DNA from: a virus
Reading direction: 5' to 3' (one strand)
Length of the DNA stretch: 31,903 nucleotides
IMG/VR virus record: IMGVR_UViG_3300042938_000256
Span: 1 to 31,903 of that record
Both the position numbers and the translations under genes were made by a program. Shown piece by piece: positions 7,320-16,241 of the stretch. The number at the start of each line of letters is the position of its first letter. Position 1 is the first letter of the stretch. The notes under the pieces were generated by a model. The model had not been told where the DNA came from, searched no databases, and was given only the letters and a program-made list of their open reading frames with translations.

Positions 7320-7331
7320 AAAATTTAATTA

Positions 7332-7709
7332 TTACAATAATGGTATATCTTGTTGTATTTTCATTAATGTAGCATTTGCATCAGCTGTAGATTTAATTCC
7401 TTTAGAAATAGTTTCTTTTGCAGAAAGAATTTCATTTGGTAATTCTATTCCAAGTTCATTTGCTTTTTTAGAAATATCATATAATAATGCTAAAGCACTT
7501 CCTAATGAATCCCTCCAATTTTGAATAGTTATTTTAGCAGTTTTAACTGAATTAATTAAAGAATCAGAATCACCTTTATATTTACTTTTAAAACTTTCAG
7601 CTTGTTTTAATAATTTATTAAAATCATCTGTTAAAGCTAATTCAATTTTTTCAGAAGCAAGTTCTTTCTTTTTGAATAGTTTATTAAATACTATTTTTTC
7701 CGTAGACAT
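7332..7709 (-). CDS. Hypothetical head-module protein, paralogue of the protease C-terminal domain
   Basis: 125 residues, fully helical. It lines up by eye with residues about 199-304 of the XkdF-like protein at 7980-8894: both have K(I/V)EL.L.DDF near the start, then helices, then LG(I/L)(E/D)LP and a closing helix. It therefore appears to be a free-standing copy of the domain fused to the protease. In other phages, internal helical domains of this kind act as scaffold or protease-targeting segments, so a role in prohead assembly is plausible. It is the last gene before the terminator at 7296-7319. Confidence 0.6.
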   Translation of the reverse strand: MSTEKIVFNKLFKKKELASEKIELALTDDFNKLLKQAESFKSKYKGDSDSLINSVKTAKITIQNWRDSLGSALALLYDISKKANELGIELPNEILSAKETISKGIKSTADANATLMKIQQDIPLL

Positions 7710-7756
7710 ATTATTATTTTTTAGTATTAATTATTATTATTTATTTTTGTTATAAA

Positions 7757-7942
7757 TTACGAACTTACATTTGTTATAACTCTTGCAGTATTTGTGTTTG
7801 TAACTGTTGCATTTGATTGTGCTACTGTAGAACCAATTCCTTGTTCTTGCAATTCACCATTGCAACATTTAGAACTGTATGTTCCATCTTTACATACGCA
7901 ACCTCTTTTACCACCTTTTGGCGAACTTGTTTTATTTCCCAT
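7757..7942 (-). CDS. Small cysteine-rich protein (61 aa) in head module
   Basis: 61 residues using ATG 7942, start MGNKTSSPKGGKRGCVCKDG. An ATG 24 bases upstream is possible, but the extra residues are encoded by A-rich leader-like DNA. Cys lie at 15, 17, 26 and 27 (GCVCKDGTYSSKCC), suggesting a small metal site or disulphides, followed by QGIGSTVA and a Thr/Asn-rich tail. I recall similar short proteins near capsid genes of Flavobacterium phages. The function is unknown. Confidence 0.6.
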   Translation of the reverse strand: MGNKTSSPKGGKRGCVCKDGTYSSKCCNGELQEQGIGSTVAQSNATVTNTNTARVITNVSS

Positions 7943-7979
7943 AATTTTATTTATTAATTTCAGCATTATTCATACATAA

Positions 7980-8894
7980 TTAAATTCCATTTATATTAAA
8001 AGAAGATAATTCTTTTATTATTTGAGAAATTTCTTTTTGCCATTGAATAGCACCGTTTACTCTTTTCTCAACATCTGCCGGTAAATCTAAACCTAAATCT
8101 TTTGCGGATATTTTTAATTTTTGTCCTAAATCAATTAAATCTTGTTGGTCTTTTAAAGAGTTTTTTAATTCTGTTAATAATCCATTTTTTTTATTAAACC
8201 AACTACCAACATTAGCCCCAACATTTGAACCACTATCAGTTGATTTTATTGCTAATGATTTAAAATCATCCATTAAACCTAATTCAACTTTTTGATTCTT
8301 TAATTCACTTTTTTCAATTAAAGATTTAATTTTTTCAATCATAACATTTTTTTGCATTTCTTTTTTATTTAAATTTAAACTCATTTCTAATTTGTCGCTA
8401 AAATATCCTTCAATCGAAAATCCTTTAACTTTACCTGTCTTTACAAAGTCATTCCATATAACATCATTGTTTACTTTCATAGATACCATCCAAGTGCCTA
8501 CGGGTGCATTTAAGCCATACTTTTTAGATTTATCCATATCTACATCTTCAACTATCCAAGATTCAACTACAGTTAAATCCTTTAGCTTTTTATCGTGTTC
8601 TAATGTAGCGTTGTTTTGATTTGAATTCATTAAAAATAATTCACTTGCGTGTCTTACTGTATCTTCTGAAAAGAAAATATAATACTCATCTTCGCCATTA
8701 CGTCTGTAAATATTTTTATTTGGAATTAATGCAGCACCCATTAAAATCTTTTTTTCATCATCTACTTTTGCAAGTTCTAAATGTTCACTTAAAGCTATAA
8801 AATTAGATTCTATTGCAGGAAATTCTACTATTGAAACTGCTTCTATTCCGTTTAACTTTTCGTTTTCGTCTATTATTAATTCTACTATTCGCAT
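7980..8894 (-). CDS. XkdF-like prohead protease with helical C-terminal domain
   Basis: 304 residues. Residues 1-170 match the XkdF / S78-type prohead serine protease pattern: NKNIYRRNGEDEYYIFFSED (60-79), a His in LEHD (H100), ESWIVED (111-117), NAPVGTWMVSMKV (129-141) and a Ser in KGFSIEGYF (S160). H100 and S160 are the likely catalytic pair. Such proteases mature capsid and scaffold during assembly. The C-terminal 105 residues are helical and homologous to the separate 125-residue gene downstream. It lies between the tape measure and the scaffold-like gene. Confidence 0.75.
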   Translation of the reverse strand: MRIVELIIDENEKLNGIEAVSIVEFPAIESNFIALSEHLELAKVDDEKKILMGAALIPNKNIYRRNGEDEYYIFFSEDTVRHASELFLMNSNQNNATLEHDKKLKDLTVVESWIVEDVDMDKSKKYGLNAPVGTWMVSMKVNNDVIWNDFVKTGKVKGFSIEGYFSDKLEMSLNLNKKEMQKNVMIEKIKSLIEKSELKNQKVELGLMDDFKSLAIKSTDSGSNVGANVGSWFNKKNGLLTELKNSLKDQQDLIDLGQKLKISAKDLGLDLPADVEKRVNGAIQWQKEISQIIKELSSFNINGI

Positions 8895-8940
8895 CTTATA
8901 TTTTTTTAATTATAATTAATTTAATTTATATTTGTTTTAA

Positions 8941-10830
8941 TTAACCTATACTTGCAGATTGTACTATATTTCTATCCAAACCTTGTTGAGTTGTAACATC
9001 ATTCGCTACTACATAAGCCTTTATAGGTTGTGCTTCTTTATTGCTTATTGTTTGTGCTAATTGATTTGTAGAACTTGCACCTACTACGTTAAATGCAGGA
9101 GCAGTTGGAGCAGAACCCATTCCTCCACCACTCCCGCCACTTGGAGCAGAACCACCACTAGAACCACCACTTGATAATAATTGTTTTGCTCTTGCAATAT
9201 TTTTAGCAATCATCGAAGCCGAACTTAAATATGAGGCAACAGTTGCTAAAGGTCCTACTACTGGAGCAGCTGGACCAGCCACTGCCGCTGCTTCTTTACC
9301 AGCTTTTATTGCCATTGGTACTGCCGTTGAAAATGCTAATGCTGTATCTATTCCTATTTGTACTAAAGTCAATGCCTTTAATGCTGCCTGTCCTGCTTTT
9401 GTTTTTGCCAATCCAGTAGCTTCAATTCCAGCAATTACATTACTTAAATTTTGTTTAAAATTTGCTATTGCTTCACTTTTATTTTTTTCTAATTCTATTT
9501 CTTTATCATCTGCTGCTTTTTTATCTGCATATTTTTTTTCTTGTGCAGTTAAATTTATGTTATTTATATTGTTTAAATGCTGTATTTCTATTTCTTTTGT
9601 AGAAAGTCCAAATGCCCTTGCGTTATCTAATTTAGTTTGATATGCTTCATTTTCAGTTTGTATTGCTAATTGTTGTTCAGTTAATAAAGCATCTGCATTT
9701 GCTTTTTTAGCATCTGCTTCAACTTTTTGAACCGCCTCTAATTTATTTCTAAATACTTCTGCTTCTGTAATTACGGCTTTGTCTTTTTCTTCTTTTAATT
9801 TTTTAGCATCATCTTCTGTCTGTTTTTTTGCTTTTTCATTATCTGCTTTTTTATCAGCAATTGCTTTTTCATTTGCATCTTTTTGTATTTTTCTTTTTTC
9901 ATCGCCACGTGAAAATTCAATAGCTGCTAATTCTCTATTTAGTTTTTTTGCTAAAGCAACTTGGTCAACTCCATCCTCTTTTATAGCTTCTGCATACGCG
10001 TTTTTTGCTTCTATTTTCTTTTTAGTATATTCGTCTACTTGGTCTCCGTGTTCTTGCATAAACTTTTTATTAACTGACAAAGTATTATCAGCATCTTTTT
10101 TAAGTTTATCTAAAGCACGTGAAGCATCTGAAGTAGCACCTACAAAATCAGTTATTGAATTTACTATTGAACCAAAGAAATCACCAACAGACTTAAGTCC
10201 AGGTATTACATTCATTACTGCATTTTTAACTTTATCAAAGTTTGCAATTAATAAACCTAATCCAACTACAATAGCACCAATTCCTGTACCTATTAAAGCA
10301 AGTCTAAATAATTTTAAACCCGTTGTTGATGCTTGTGTTACAAACGTATATGCAGCCGTTGTAGCTGTTAAAACTTTTTGAACTACAGAAGTATTTTTTA
10401 ATACTGCTCCAAGTTGTTTAAACGAGTCTATACTTTCTCCAACCGATTGCAACCCTTGAGAGAGTGCCATTGCAGATTGTACTTTTAAAAGTTGCTTTTC
10501 TAAATCAGCACTTTCAACACCTATTAATCCCATTCCACCCTGAACAGCAGCAAATCCACCAGCAACCCCACTCAAAGAAGCACTTAACGCTTTAAATTTA
10601 GCATCAGGATTAAATGCATCAGTCAATGCTTTTGCGTCGCCTATTTTATCTTTTAATTCTCCCGCTTTTTTCGCTGCTTCTACCGCTTCTTTTGATGTTG
10701 CACCAAATTTATCAGCAAGTAATGTAACTTCATTTTGTGCTTGTCTTAATTGTGATTTTAAAGAACCAACAGCTTTTTCAGTTTGAGCTAAATTATCGTT
10801 TATTTGTAAATTAACTATTTTATTTTCCAT
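8941..10830 (-). CDS. Tape measure protein
   Basis: 629 residues. It determines tail length and is threaded inside the tube until DNA ejection. The N-terminal 75 residues are coiled coil. Residues about 85-105 and 175-205 are hydrophobic (GLKLFRLALIGTGIGAIVVG and flanks), the membrane-active segments usual in tape measures. Residues 235-460 are a long Lys, Ala, Glu and Asp-rich coiled coil. After a second hydrophobic segment, the C-terminus is Gly/Ser-rich (GGSSGGSAPSGGSGGGMG). The length is modest and would predict a tail of about 90-100 nm if the usual ratio holds. It starts inside the preceding 48-residue gene. Confidence 0.85.
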   Translation of the reverse strand: MENKIVNLQINDNLAQTEKAVGSLKSQLRQAQNEVTLLADKFGATSKEAVEAAKKAGELKDKIGDAKALTDAFNPDAKFKALSASLSGVAGGFAAVQGGMGLIGVESADLEKQLLKVQSAMALSQGLQSVGESIDSFKQLGAVLKNTSVVQKVLTATTAAYTFVTQASTTGLKLFRLALIGTGIGAIVVGLGLLIANFDKVKNAVMNVIPGLKSVGDFFGSIVNSITDFVGATSDASRALDKLKKDADNTLSVNKKFMQEHGDQVDEYTKKKIEAKNAYAEAIKEDGVDQVALAKKLNRELAAIEFSRGDEKRKIQKDANEKAIADKKADNEKAKKQTEDDAKKLKEEKDKAVITEAEVFRNKLEAVQKVEADAKKANADALLTEQQLAIQTENEAYQTKLDNARAFGLSTKEIEIQHLNNINNINLTAQEKKYADKKAADDKEIELEKNKSEAIANFKQNLSNVIAGIEATGLAKTKAGQAALKALTLVQIGIDTALAFSTAVPMAIKAGKEAAAVAGPAAPVVGPLATVASYLSSASMIAKNIARAKQLLSSGGSSGGSAPSGGSGGGMGSAPTAPAFNVVGASSTNQLAQTISNKEAQPIKAYVVANDVTTQQGLDRNIVQSASIG

Positions 10831-10961
10831 TGTCTTTTTATTTGTTCAAATCCTTGCTTCCAAGTTTTTACTAATTGATATTTTCCTTTTGCTATTTCTA
10901 TTACTTCACTTTGTCCGTAATGTTCGTGTAGTGATAATAATTCTAAAATTTGTTTTATCAT
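10815..10961 (-). CDS. Short helical protein (48 aa) before the tape measure gene
   Basis: 48 residues starting MIKQILELLSLHEHYGQSEV and rich in Lys, Gln and Trp. Its ATG overlaps the stop of the 720-residue gene as ATGA, and its end overlaps the tape measure start by 16 bases. Position directly upstream of a tape measure recalls assembly chaperones, but the known chaperone-type gene of this genome is at 16137. No family is recognised. Confidence 0.6.
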   Translation of the reverse strand: MIKQILELLSLHEHYGQSEVIEIAKGKYQLVKTWKQGFEQIKRQWKIK

Positions 10962-13120
10962 AATGTTCTTAAATCAGTTAGTAATTCAAATGATGCTTCG
11001 CCTGTTGTTAAATCCGTTGTTAATGAATTTATAATATATCTTTTGTCTCTTATTATAACTCTATCGTTTAATTTAAGCGATGTTAATAGTGATGTTGGTA
11101 ATATACCACTAACTTTAATTAATCGTGCTCTATAGTTAAATATATTACTTATATAATTTGAGTAATAAGTTTGGTATAAACTATTGTCTACAACTTCATT
11201 TGTTAATGTACTTTGTTGAGCAGGAAAATTTAATGAATATGTAATTCCACCTGTTAATAATTCTTGCCCAAATGCTTTATAACTCGTATGTTGTGTTGAA
11301 GTTCCACCTGTTAAATTTGTATTAAACCAAAAGTCAGTAGCCGTCAAACTTGTTAAAGCTGTCGGATTATAATCATATAAAATTATTGGCTTAGGTATGT
11401 ATTTTTGTAAATCACTTTTTAAAGCATAACCAACTTGTAGTTTGTCTTTTAAATTGTTAAAATTTAAATCTTCAAAAGGTAATTTAATCGAATATTCTTC
11501 TCCTTCGTTATTTGTAGTAAATAATAAATCACCATAATTAATTCCGTTATTTGAAAGGAAACCTACATTGACTAATGATTCAGATTTTTCATATAGAAAA
11601 TTGATTTTTTTATAAGTTTTAACCCTTGTTAAATTTGTAGTATCTGTTTTAATGTATTCTGTCAAATCAATTATATCTCCTAAATTATAATAATTTTCTA
11701 AAGTATCTATTGTGTAATTTACTCCATCGCTTGAAAAACAAGTAAGGTTAAACATTTTTAAAACACCAGCGAAAAAGTCCTCAATTTTAATTTCTGGAAA
11801 ATAATCTTTTATAGATAATTTAGCAGTTACCGTTGTTTGAGTTGTGTTTTTTAAAGCATCATCAGAAACTACATACGGTCCTGATTCAGGGTCCTCAAAT
11901 TGAGTTTCTAAAAGTAAATAAGCATCAAATGTAACAGGTTCATTTGCTACAATGCAAACACTATAAATATCAGTAGTATTAAAATTATTTGCTAAATAAA
12001 TTTTACCTGTATCTGCAACAGTTGTAGAAGATTGTCTTAATATTTCTATTCCATTTTTATAAGTAACAAGACTATATTGCAAACCTACAATCGTAAAAGA
12101 CAAATTAATGAAAGCAAACTGACCAACAAAATCATCCGCAGTTAAAACTTCATTTGGTATAGTTGAACGCCAAGTATCATTGGTTAAATTAATATCAAAA
12201 TAATTAGCTTCAGTTTTAGTGTCCCAAGTTATTAAGTTAGGTGAACTTTTTAAAGTAAAACTATCTGCATTTTTTAAATATAAATAAGCATTTGTAAACC
12301 TTGCGTCTGTTAAAAAGGCACTTGGATTTTCAGTAGTTCCTTGTAAATTAAGATTAAATTTATCTTCAATCATATTGAAAATTGTTTTTAATCTTACTGC
12401 AGGAAATAACTCATTGTATCTTATGGGATATAATGTATTGCTTATGTTATTTGTTGGGTCTGTCGTACTATCATAATTCCAATATCTATTCGAACTAATT
12501 AACGGAAACATTACATCCGCACTTGTTGTAGTTGTTAATACTTTTTCTTTTACAATATCAGCAGTATATGAAATATCATAATCAATAGTATTTAAATCTT
12601 TTAAAAATAATCCTGCAAATTTATCTTTTAAGTTTCCTAAGTTACCGATAAAAGTAATTGAGTAGCTTTGTGCTTGACCGTTTTTAATATCGCAATTTTC
12701 TAACTGAATTTTACCTACTCTAAAAGGTATCGTGTCAAGTTCAATATATGCATCTGCTTTTACTAATGTGCTAAATGAATTATCTAAACTATTTTCGTAC
12801 CAATGTTTGAAAATCTTATTATTGTTTTTAGTAGCTGGAACTGTAAATGTTTGGCTAAAATCTGTATATGTTTTAGATATATCATTTATATTTTGAATAG
12901 AACTCGTTACGCTTATTTTTTCGTCAGCAAATAATTCAATTCTTTTAGCTTGAATTGTTTCGCCTAAAGAACCACCTAAGTTTTGTAATTCAGTTAGTAA
13001 ACAATTACCAGACTCAAAAGTTCCACTATCAGCTTGAACTCTGCTTATAAAATTATCTACAAACAAACTTGACAAATCAGCAATGCTATCTGTGTAAATA
13101 TAAATTCCAACATTTACCAT
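10958..13120 (-). CDS. Large tail/baseplate-like structural protein
   Basis: 720 residues, predicted mainly beta with many Thr, Asn, Tyr and Phe. Residues 18-50 contain VDNFISRVQADSGTFESGNC, an ADSG motif shared with the 82-residue fibre-associated protein. Residues 50-165 (RIELFADEKISVTSSIQNIN and following) resemble the opening domain of distal tail proteins. It lies between the 371-residue tail protein and the tape measure. A role in the tail tip or baseplate is likely, possibly a hub, but no catalytic domain is visible. Confidence 0.6.
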   Translation of the reverse strand: MVNVGIYIYTDSIADLSSLFVDNFISRVQADSGTFESGNCLLTELQNLGGSLGETIQAKRIELFADEKISVTSSIQNINDISKTYTDFSQTFTVPATKNNNKIFKHWYENSLDNSFSTLVKADAYIELDTIPFRVGKIQLENCDIKNGQAQSYSITFIGNLGNLKDKFAGLFLKDLNTIDYDISYTADIVKEKVLTTTTSADVMFPLISSNRYWNYDSTTDPTNNISNTLYPIRYNELFPAVRLKTIFNMIEDKFNLNLQGTTENPSAFLTDARFTNAYLYLKNADSFTLKSSPNLITWDTKTEANYFDINLTNDTWRSTIPNEVLTADDFVGQFAFINLSFTIVGLQYSLVTYKNGIEILRQSSTTVADTGKIYLANNFNTTDIYSVCIVANEPVTFDAYLLLETQFEDPESGPYVVSDDALKNTTQTTVTAKLSIKDYFPEIKIEDFFAGVLKMFNLTCFSSDGVNYTIDTLENYYNLGDIIDLTEYIKTDTTNLTRVKTYKKINFLYEKSESLVNVGFLSNNGINYGDLLFTTNNEGEEYSIKLPFEDLNFNNLKDKLQVGYALKSDLQKYIPKPIILYDYNPTALTSLTATDFWFNTNLTGGTSTQHTSYKAFGQELLTGGITYSLNFPAQQSTLTNEVVDNSLYQTYYSNYISNIFNYRARLIKVSGILPTSLLTSLKLNDRVIIRDKRYIINSLTTDLTTGEASFELLTDLRTL

Positions 13121-13121
13121 T

Positions 13122-14237
13122 TTATACTATGTTATTTATTAAGTCAAAAGCATATTCAAAGTCCAATTCAAAGTTTATCATTTTATCTTTTAATTGTGTT
13201 TTAAAAGTATGTGTTTGTGTTTTAACTTTTACGGGTTTATTATCCAATAATACAGTTTCACTTAATAACAAATCAGTTATTAACTCATTATAATTCTCAT
13301 CTACCCAACCCGTATTTAATTTAACAGTTTGTGTTCCGTTTATATTAAAAACCTTGCTTTGCCCTTTATTTACATTATAATCAATTGCATCAGGTAGTAA
13401 GTTATATTCAGAACCTTTTACGTTTATAGCATTTGTTTGAGCCTTGAAAAAAGTAATAGTTTGCCATCCACCATATCTATTTATAAAATCACAAAGTACA
13501 GGAGTATATTTACATTCTTCTATTGGATATGTATAAAACGATTGAACTATAGCACTTCCTGTAGCAGGTGTGTATGTGATTGTTACCTTACAACCGTTAA
13601 TAAGATTGCCATCTGCTTTTACAGGTGTAATAGGTTGAGCGAAATTAAAAATTCCACTAAAACCAACTGCTAAATTATTAGTAAATGAATAAACAGAACC
13701 GTCTATCCTTTCGTATTTTACATCTATTGTGGTTGTATTTGTAGTTGGCTTATCTACTAATAAATTAAAATATTGAGTTAATGTATTAGGATAAGTGGGT
13801 GCTTTATAGTAATAATTATTGATATTTGGATTTGATAATAATAATAATTTTACTTCGCTTGGGTTTTGTATTCCGTCTGTATAATTAGTGAAACCATTTA
13901 CACCCACATAGTCTATCGTGTCTAAAAGTGTATATGTAGTCCCTACTAATTTATATCTTTTAACTTGGAAAAAACACCATTCATCATTCTGCTCAAGCTC
14001 ACCATAAAATGGAACATAAGTAGCTTTTATATTATCTATATATTCTTTTACATAATTAGAAACATTATAAACTGTACTTAATTGTGTTGTACTTGGATTT
14101 GATTTTGATAATGTATAGGTTGGGGTTGCAGGAACTGAATCGCCATAATTATAAATAAATAATTCAACTTTACTACCTATTGCACCAGCTTCATTTACTT
14201 CAATTACAAATGGACTTCTTACTTTTACTACTTTCAT
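13122..14237 (-). CDS. Tail-associated structural protein
   Basis: 371 residues, beta-rich, starting MKVVKVRSPFVIEVNEAGAI. It contains a YNVSNYVKEYID segment and KSNPSTTQ, with Thr/Val-rich strands throughout. Its ATG overlaps the stop of the 53-residue gene as ATGA, and it ends two bases before the 720-residue gene. The pair is probably coexpressed and may form the distal tail. I recognise the type from Bacteroidetes phage tail modules but cannot give a specific name. Confidence 0.55.
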   Translation of the reverse strand: MKVVKVRSPFVIEVNEAGAIGSKVELFIYNYGDSVPATPTYTLSKSNPSTTQLSTVYNVSNYVKEYIDNIKATYVPFYGELEQNDEWCFFQVKRYKLVGTTYTLLDTIDYVGVNGFTNYTDGIQNPSEVKLLLLSNPNINNYYYKAPTYPNTLTQYFNLLVDKPTTNTTTIDVKYERIDGSVYSFTNNLAVGFSGIFNFAQPITPVKADGNLINGCKVTITYTPATGSAIVQSFYTYPIEECKYTPVLCDFINRYGGWQTITFFKAQTNAINVKGSEYNLLPDAIDYNVNKGQSKVFNINGTQTVKLNTGWVDENYNELITDLLLSETVLLDNKPVKVKTQTHTFKTQLKDKMINFELDFEYAFDLINNIV

Positions 14238-14395
14238 ACTGTATGATATTTTGTTTCAATCAATTCTTCGTCAATATATATTTCCTCTTTACAACCCCAT
14301 AAAATTATGTATTGACTTGAATCAATTACATTTTCACTTTCTATTGTAAAAGTTGGAATTGTATCTTCGCCTTTATAAATTTTTACTATATTCAT
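14234..14395 (-). CDS. Small hypothetical tail-module protein (53 aa)
   Basis: 53 residues beginning MNIVKIYKGEDTIPTFTIES, acidic and probably beta-structured. Both ends overlap neighbours as ATGA, which is strong evidence of translation despite its short length. It sits between the gp10-like gene and the 371-residue tail protein. No family is recognised. Confidence 0.7.
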   Translation of the reverse strand: MNIVKIYKGEDTIPTFTIESENVIDSSQYIILWGCKEEIYIDEELIETKYHTV

Positions 14396-14943
14396 TTTAT
14401 ATCTTTTAAATTATAATCTACCATTGTTTCTATATCTTGTCCAAATGCTTTCATTAAATCTACATCAATATATTTCTTATATCCTGCTTCAAATGGTTTT
14501 GTAAAAAACAAACTTGGTTTAATTCCTTTGTGAAATATTGAACGAGTAATTAAATAAGCAGTTGATTCGTAACTTAAAAACCTACCTTTACTTCCTTCTT
14601 CTTTACTCCTGAATTGAAAACCTTTTTGTTTAACCCATTTTTTAATTCCTTGTGTTAAACCACCATTACCTTTTCCTTTACCACTACCAAACTTATAAGG
14701 ACTATCAGGTGCTTTTGTTGAACTTGTTTTACCTTTAACTCCTAAATCTACAAACGTACCATAATTAGCCATTGTAAATCCTACAATAGTAAATCCATCT
14801 TCAGAAACTACTTCGCCTTTAATACTATTTGCTAATGCACTTGTATTGTTATGACCTGTTCTTTTAAGATTATCTTTTGATTCTCTAATAACATAGTCAC
14901 GAAACATTTCAATAGTCTTATTTACTTTTTCAAGTTTTAACAT
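14392..14943 (-). CDS. HK97 gp10-like tail completion protein
   Basis: 183 residues. The middle contains FTMANYGTFVDLGVKGKTS followed by PYKFGSGKGKGNGGLTQGIK, matching the pattern of gp10-type proteins, whose hallmark is a Tyr/Phe-Gly-x-F-V-D-x-G-like turn before a basic region. These proteins sit at the head-tail interface or cap the tail. The next part, SKGRFLSYESTAYLITRSIF, precedes a C-terminal helix. The 151-residue partner directly upstream overlaps by 7 bases. Confidence 0.6.
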   Translation of the reverse strand: MLKLEKVNKTIEMFRDYVIRESKDNLKRTGHNNTSALANSIKGEVVSEDGFTIVGFTMANYGTFVDLGVKGKTSSTKAPDSPYKFGSGKGKGNGGLTQGIKKWVKQKGFQFRSKEEGSKGRFLSYESTAYLITRSIFHKGIKPSLFFTKPFEAGYKKYIDVDLMKAFGQDIETMVDYNLKDIK

Positions 14944-15392
14944 ATAGTCATTGGATTTTGTATTGCAATGTCAAATGTATATGTAACTCCTGCTATTTTA
15001 TTTTCAAATCTTTCAGTAAAGAATTCTATTGATGCAGAACCATTTACTAATTCATAATCATTACTTAACGAACCTCTATTTAATATTTCTAAGAATCTAT
15101 TTGCAACTGCTAATTGCGTGTTTAATACATCTTGTTCATTGTCATTGCCTATAAATATATCAGTTGTTAAATCTTTAGATTCATCTACAATATCCATACT
15201 TAAAATAGATATATTATAATTCAAAACAGCACCTTGATATGATACTGAATTTACAATGATATGACTTAAAGGGAATATAGTTTGCTTGTTTAAATCAACT
15301 TTAAATATATCGCCAGTAGTTACTGTATTGACAAACAAATCTTCTTGTAGTTTGTTTTTTATTGCTTGTGTTATTTCGTAAAATGTACTCAT
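14937..15392 (-). CDS. Putative tail terminator/completion protein
   Basis: 151 residues, mixed alpha/beta, starting MSTFYEITQAIKNKLQEDLF. Its ATG is fused to the stop of the frameshifted chaperone product (TAATG), and its end overlaps the gp10-like gene. Order chaperone, this gene, gp10-like is consistent with a tail terminator or completion factor, and the N-terminal helix followed by strands and a C-terminal FDIAIQNPMTIC strand fits small tail-terminator folds. The evidence is positional. Confidence 0.5.
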   Translation of the reverse strand: MSTFYEITQAIKNKLQEDLFVNTVTTGDIFKVDLNKQTIFPLSHIIVNSVSYQGAVLNYNISILSMDIVDESKDLTTDIFIGNDNEQDVLNTQLAVANRFLEILNRGSLSNDYELVNGSASIEFFTERFENKIAGVTYTFDIAIQNPMTIC

Positions 15393-16137
15393 TATCTTTT
15401 TTTAATTAAGTCTGATTCTATTTGATTCTTTTGTTTCTCAAATGTTAAATATGTCAAACATTGGTTAATTGGTAATTCGGTAACTCTATCAAATTGGATA
15501 ACGTTTCCTTGAGCAAGAGCATAGATTGAACTATACCATCCCCATCGTTTTCCAAATTGTGCTGATGCAGAATAGTCTGAATCTCCTTGTTGTTCTCCAA
15601 ATAAGTCATCGTACTTTTCAATAGTTCGTTGCCTAAAGTGTAAAAAAAAACATTAGCACCAAATACAACATCTAAAGGTGCGTGTTTCATTACATCTGAA
15701 TATGTTATTGAACCATTATACTTTTCAATCTCATACGTGCCATTTAAGCCATTCTTTTTAATTGGTCTATATAATACTGCCATTGCCTTATGCATCTGTT
15801 CCCAATCATTTATATACGTGTCTAAGTCTGTATATTCTCCAAAGGTCATATCATCTAAATTAGGAATGAAACCAAATTCAACTCCACCCATTTTAAATTT
15901 ATTTATAAACTTATGGTTTTTAACATCAAACATTTTTCCTAAAGAATTTGTAATTTCAACTACATCTTTATATCTTATTTCAGCTACTTCTTTTAAATCT
16001 ATTCCACAAAATGTTTGTACCATTTTCTGATGTAAGAACTCACTATCTTCATTGTCTTTAGCTATCTTTAAAAACGCTTGATATTGTGCTAACTTAATTT
16101 CTTTTAATTCTGTAGGTATGCTAATTTCTAACTTCAT
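15392..16137 (-). CDS. Tail assembly chaperone, -1 frameshift product (gpGT-like)
   Basis: Predicted 248-residue fusion: residues 1-165 of the 227-residue protein, then 83 residues in the -1 frame after slippage in the T9 run at 15650-15642. The -1 frame has no stop from the slip site to 15392. It contains GKRWGWYSSIYALAQGNVIQ, FDRVTELPINQCLTYLTFEK and QKNQIESDLIKKR, which look like real protein and resemble a conserved C-terminal tail-chaperone extension of Bacteroidetes phages. Its stop overlaps the next ATG as TAATG. By analogy with lambda gpG/gpGT the longer form would bridge tape measure and tube subunits during tail assembly. Confidence 0.7.
15454..16137 (-). CDS. Tail assembly chaperone, zero-frame product (gpG-like)
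   Basis: 227 residues starting MKLEISIPTELKEIKLAQYQ. The middle contains the block GFIPNLDDMTFGEYTDLDTY followed by INDWEQMHKAMAVLYRPI, a pattern I know from the tail-chaperone position of Flavobacterium-type phages. The C-terminal 60 residues (GNELLKSTMTYLENNKEIQT and GDGIVQSMLLLKETLSNLIE) share DNA with the -1 frame extension, so about 190 bases are dual-coding. It is the first gene after the terminator at 16184-16213. It lies next to terminase rather than beside the tube genes. Confidence 0.7.
   Translation of the reverse strand: MKLEISIPTELKEIKLAQYQAFLKIAKDNEDSEFLHQKMVQTFCGIDLKEVAEIRYKDVVEITNSLGKMFDVKNHKFINKFKMGGVEFGFIPNLDDMTFGEYTDLDTYINDWEQMHKAMAVLYRPIKKNGLNGTYEIEKYNGSITYSDVMKHAPLDVVFGANVFFYTLGNELLKSTMTYLENNKEIQTILHQHNLENDGDGIVQSMLLLKETLSNLIELPNYQLTNV
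15642..15651 (-). other. Predicted -1 ribosomal frameshift site (T9 slippery run)
   Basis: The zero-frame codons GTT TTT TTT TAC (15651-15640) contain a T TTT TTT heptamer. A one-base backward slip leads into an open frame that ends at 15392. The two frames each encode plausible protein and the longer one is translationally coupled to the next gene. Efficiency and any stimulatory structure downstream cannot be judged here. Confidence 0.65.
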
Positions 16138-16183
16138 ATTATTGTTTTTTATAATAATAAAATAAAGTTGTAATTGTATTAAA

Positions 16184-16213
16184 CAAAAAAAAGACCTACA
16201 TTTCTGTAAGTCT
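16184..16213 (-). terminator. Strong intrinsic terminator before the tail genes
   Basis: A 9-bp stem (16213-16205 with 16200-16192, one G-U pair) is closed by a GAAA tetraloop on the minus strand and followed by eight T. It ends the unit containing the 68-residue gene and separates early/packaging genes from the structural genes. Confidence 0.9.
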
Positions 16214-16241
16214 AATTTCCACTTTAATTAACCAAATTAAA

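Noticed and set aside
8921-8940. Plus-strand TATATTTG near 8925-8936
   Set aside because: No plus-strand gene follows it; similar AT-rich words recur before minus-strand starts (near 6753 and 7739) and look like translation leaders read on the other strand.
9779-10381. 200-codon plus-strand open frame
   Set aside because: It lies opposite the coiled-coil part of the tape measure gene; its Phe/Ser/Ala composition is the complement of Lys/Glu/Ala codons, and there is no promoter or leader.
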